The translations under genes and the position numbers were made by a program. Of a stretch of 64,000 nucleotides of DNA, positions 63,875 through 64,000 are shown in pieces. Numbering within the stretch: position 1 is the stretch's first letter; each line of letters opens with the position of its first letter. The notes beneath the pieces were generated by a model that saw only the letters and a program-made list of their open reading frames with translations, did no database searches and was not told the origin of the DNA. This DNA is from Chitinophaga solisilvae (lineage in GTDB: Bacteria > Bacteroidota > Bacteroidia > Chitinophagales > Chitinophagaceae). The stretch spans positions 462,358 through 526,357 of the forward strand of contig NZ_JAABOK010000006.1 of assembly GCF_009928525.1 (NCBI RefSeq), in the 5' to 3' direction.

Positions 63875-64000
63875 AATTACGAATTACGAATTGCGAATTA
63901 CGAATGTAATAGCGAAGATTTAAACGGAGATTAAAGGTGATATTCAATACTTATCACCTTTAATCTCCGTTTAAATCTTCGCTATTACATTCGTAATTCG
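63875..64000. repeat. Long palindromic intergenic repeat, copy 7 (cut by window end)
   Basis: A 47-bp perfect stem (63894-63940 with 63954-64000) around a 13-nt loop. The left arm continues outward with GAATTACGAATTGCG units, so the right arm must continue past the window. The inner word AGCGAAGATTTAAACGGAGA shares AGCGAAGATTT with copy 2. It lies upstream of the fecR gene, where the 3' end of a sigma gene is expected. Confidence 0.92.

Overview
The window looks like chromosomal DNA of a Bacteroidota bacterium, most likely Chitinophagaceae and probably Chitinophaga or a close relative. The evidence is a SusC/SusD pair with a FecR anti-sigma gene, a GH144 beta-1,2-glucanase-type enzyme, LytTR/LytS two-component genes, a DUF4374/PepSY siderophore operon, many lipoproteins with C-terminal lipobox cysteines, and TAnnTTTG-type promoter boxes instead of sigma70 boxes. 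I see no tRNA, rRNA, CRISPR array, phage structural gene or complete insertion sequence.

Layout. (1) 1-8445, minus strand: a tight operon led by an intracellular-looking S8 protease, followed by seven genes I do not recognise; the last runs off the window. None has a signal peptide. This is the best candidate for an undescribed system. (2) 9008-10219: an SDR oxidoreductase and a MarR regulator. (3) 10342-14361: a secreted pectin-lyase-fold protein, a DUF1080 hydrolase and a small secreted protein. (4) 14517-24025: an L-fucose module with AraC regulator, sugar/acid SDR, L-fuconate dehydratase, Na+/solute symporter, GH29 fucosidase and an unusual lipoprotein mutarotase, plus an FAD/Fe-S lactate-type dehydrogenase on the other side of the regulator. 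(5) 24136-31046: a TetR-controlled TolC-MFP-ABC exporter with two matching operator palindromes, organised like E. coli cecR-ybhGFSR but with the YbhF halves as separate genes. (6) 31043-34578: an Ada-type zinc protein, a 2OG oxygenase, then a TsdA-like dihaem cytochrome with a periplasmic DsrE protein and a ModA-like binding protein. (7) 34712-37077: AraC, imine-reductase-like and HxlR genes. (8) 37381-42306: TonB receptor, DUF4374 and PepSY genes for ferric-siderophore use. (9) 42384-49244: two LamG/DUF1080-like proteins transcribed divergently, one fused to a cytoplasmic DNA-binding-like domain, a CocE hydrolase and a LytTR two-component pair. (10) 49404-54429: a tandem pair of cholesterol-dependent-cytolysin-like lipoproteins without domain 4, next to a TetR gene, a FabF gene and a methyltransferase. 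(11) 54552-63798: a polysaccharide utilisation locus (GH43-like, GH144, SusD, SusC, FecR); its sigma factor should lie just past the window end.

Across the window, seven intergenic sites carry long, nearly perfect palindromes (stems up to 58 bp) built from shared sequence words. They sit mostly between convergent genes or at gene 3' ends. One has supplied the last codons of a gene and another touches a start codon.
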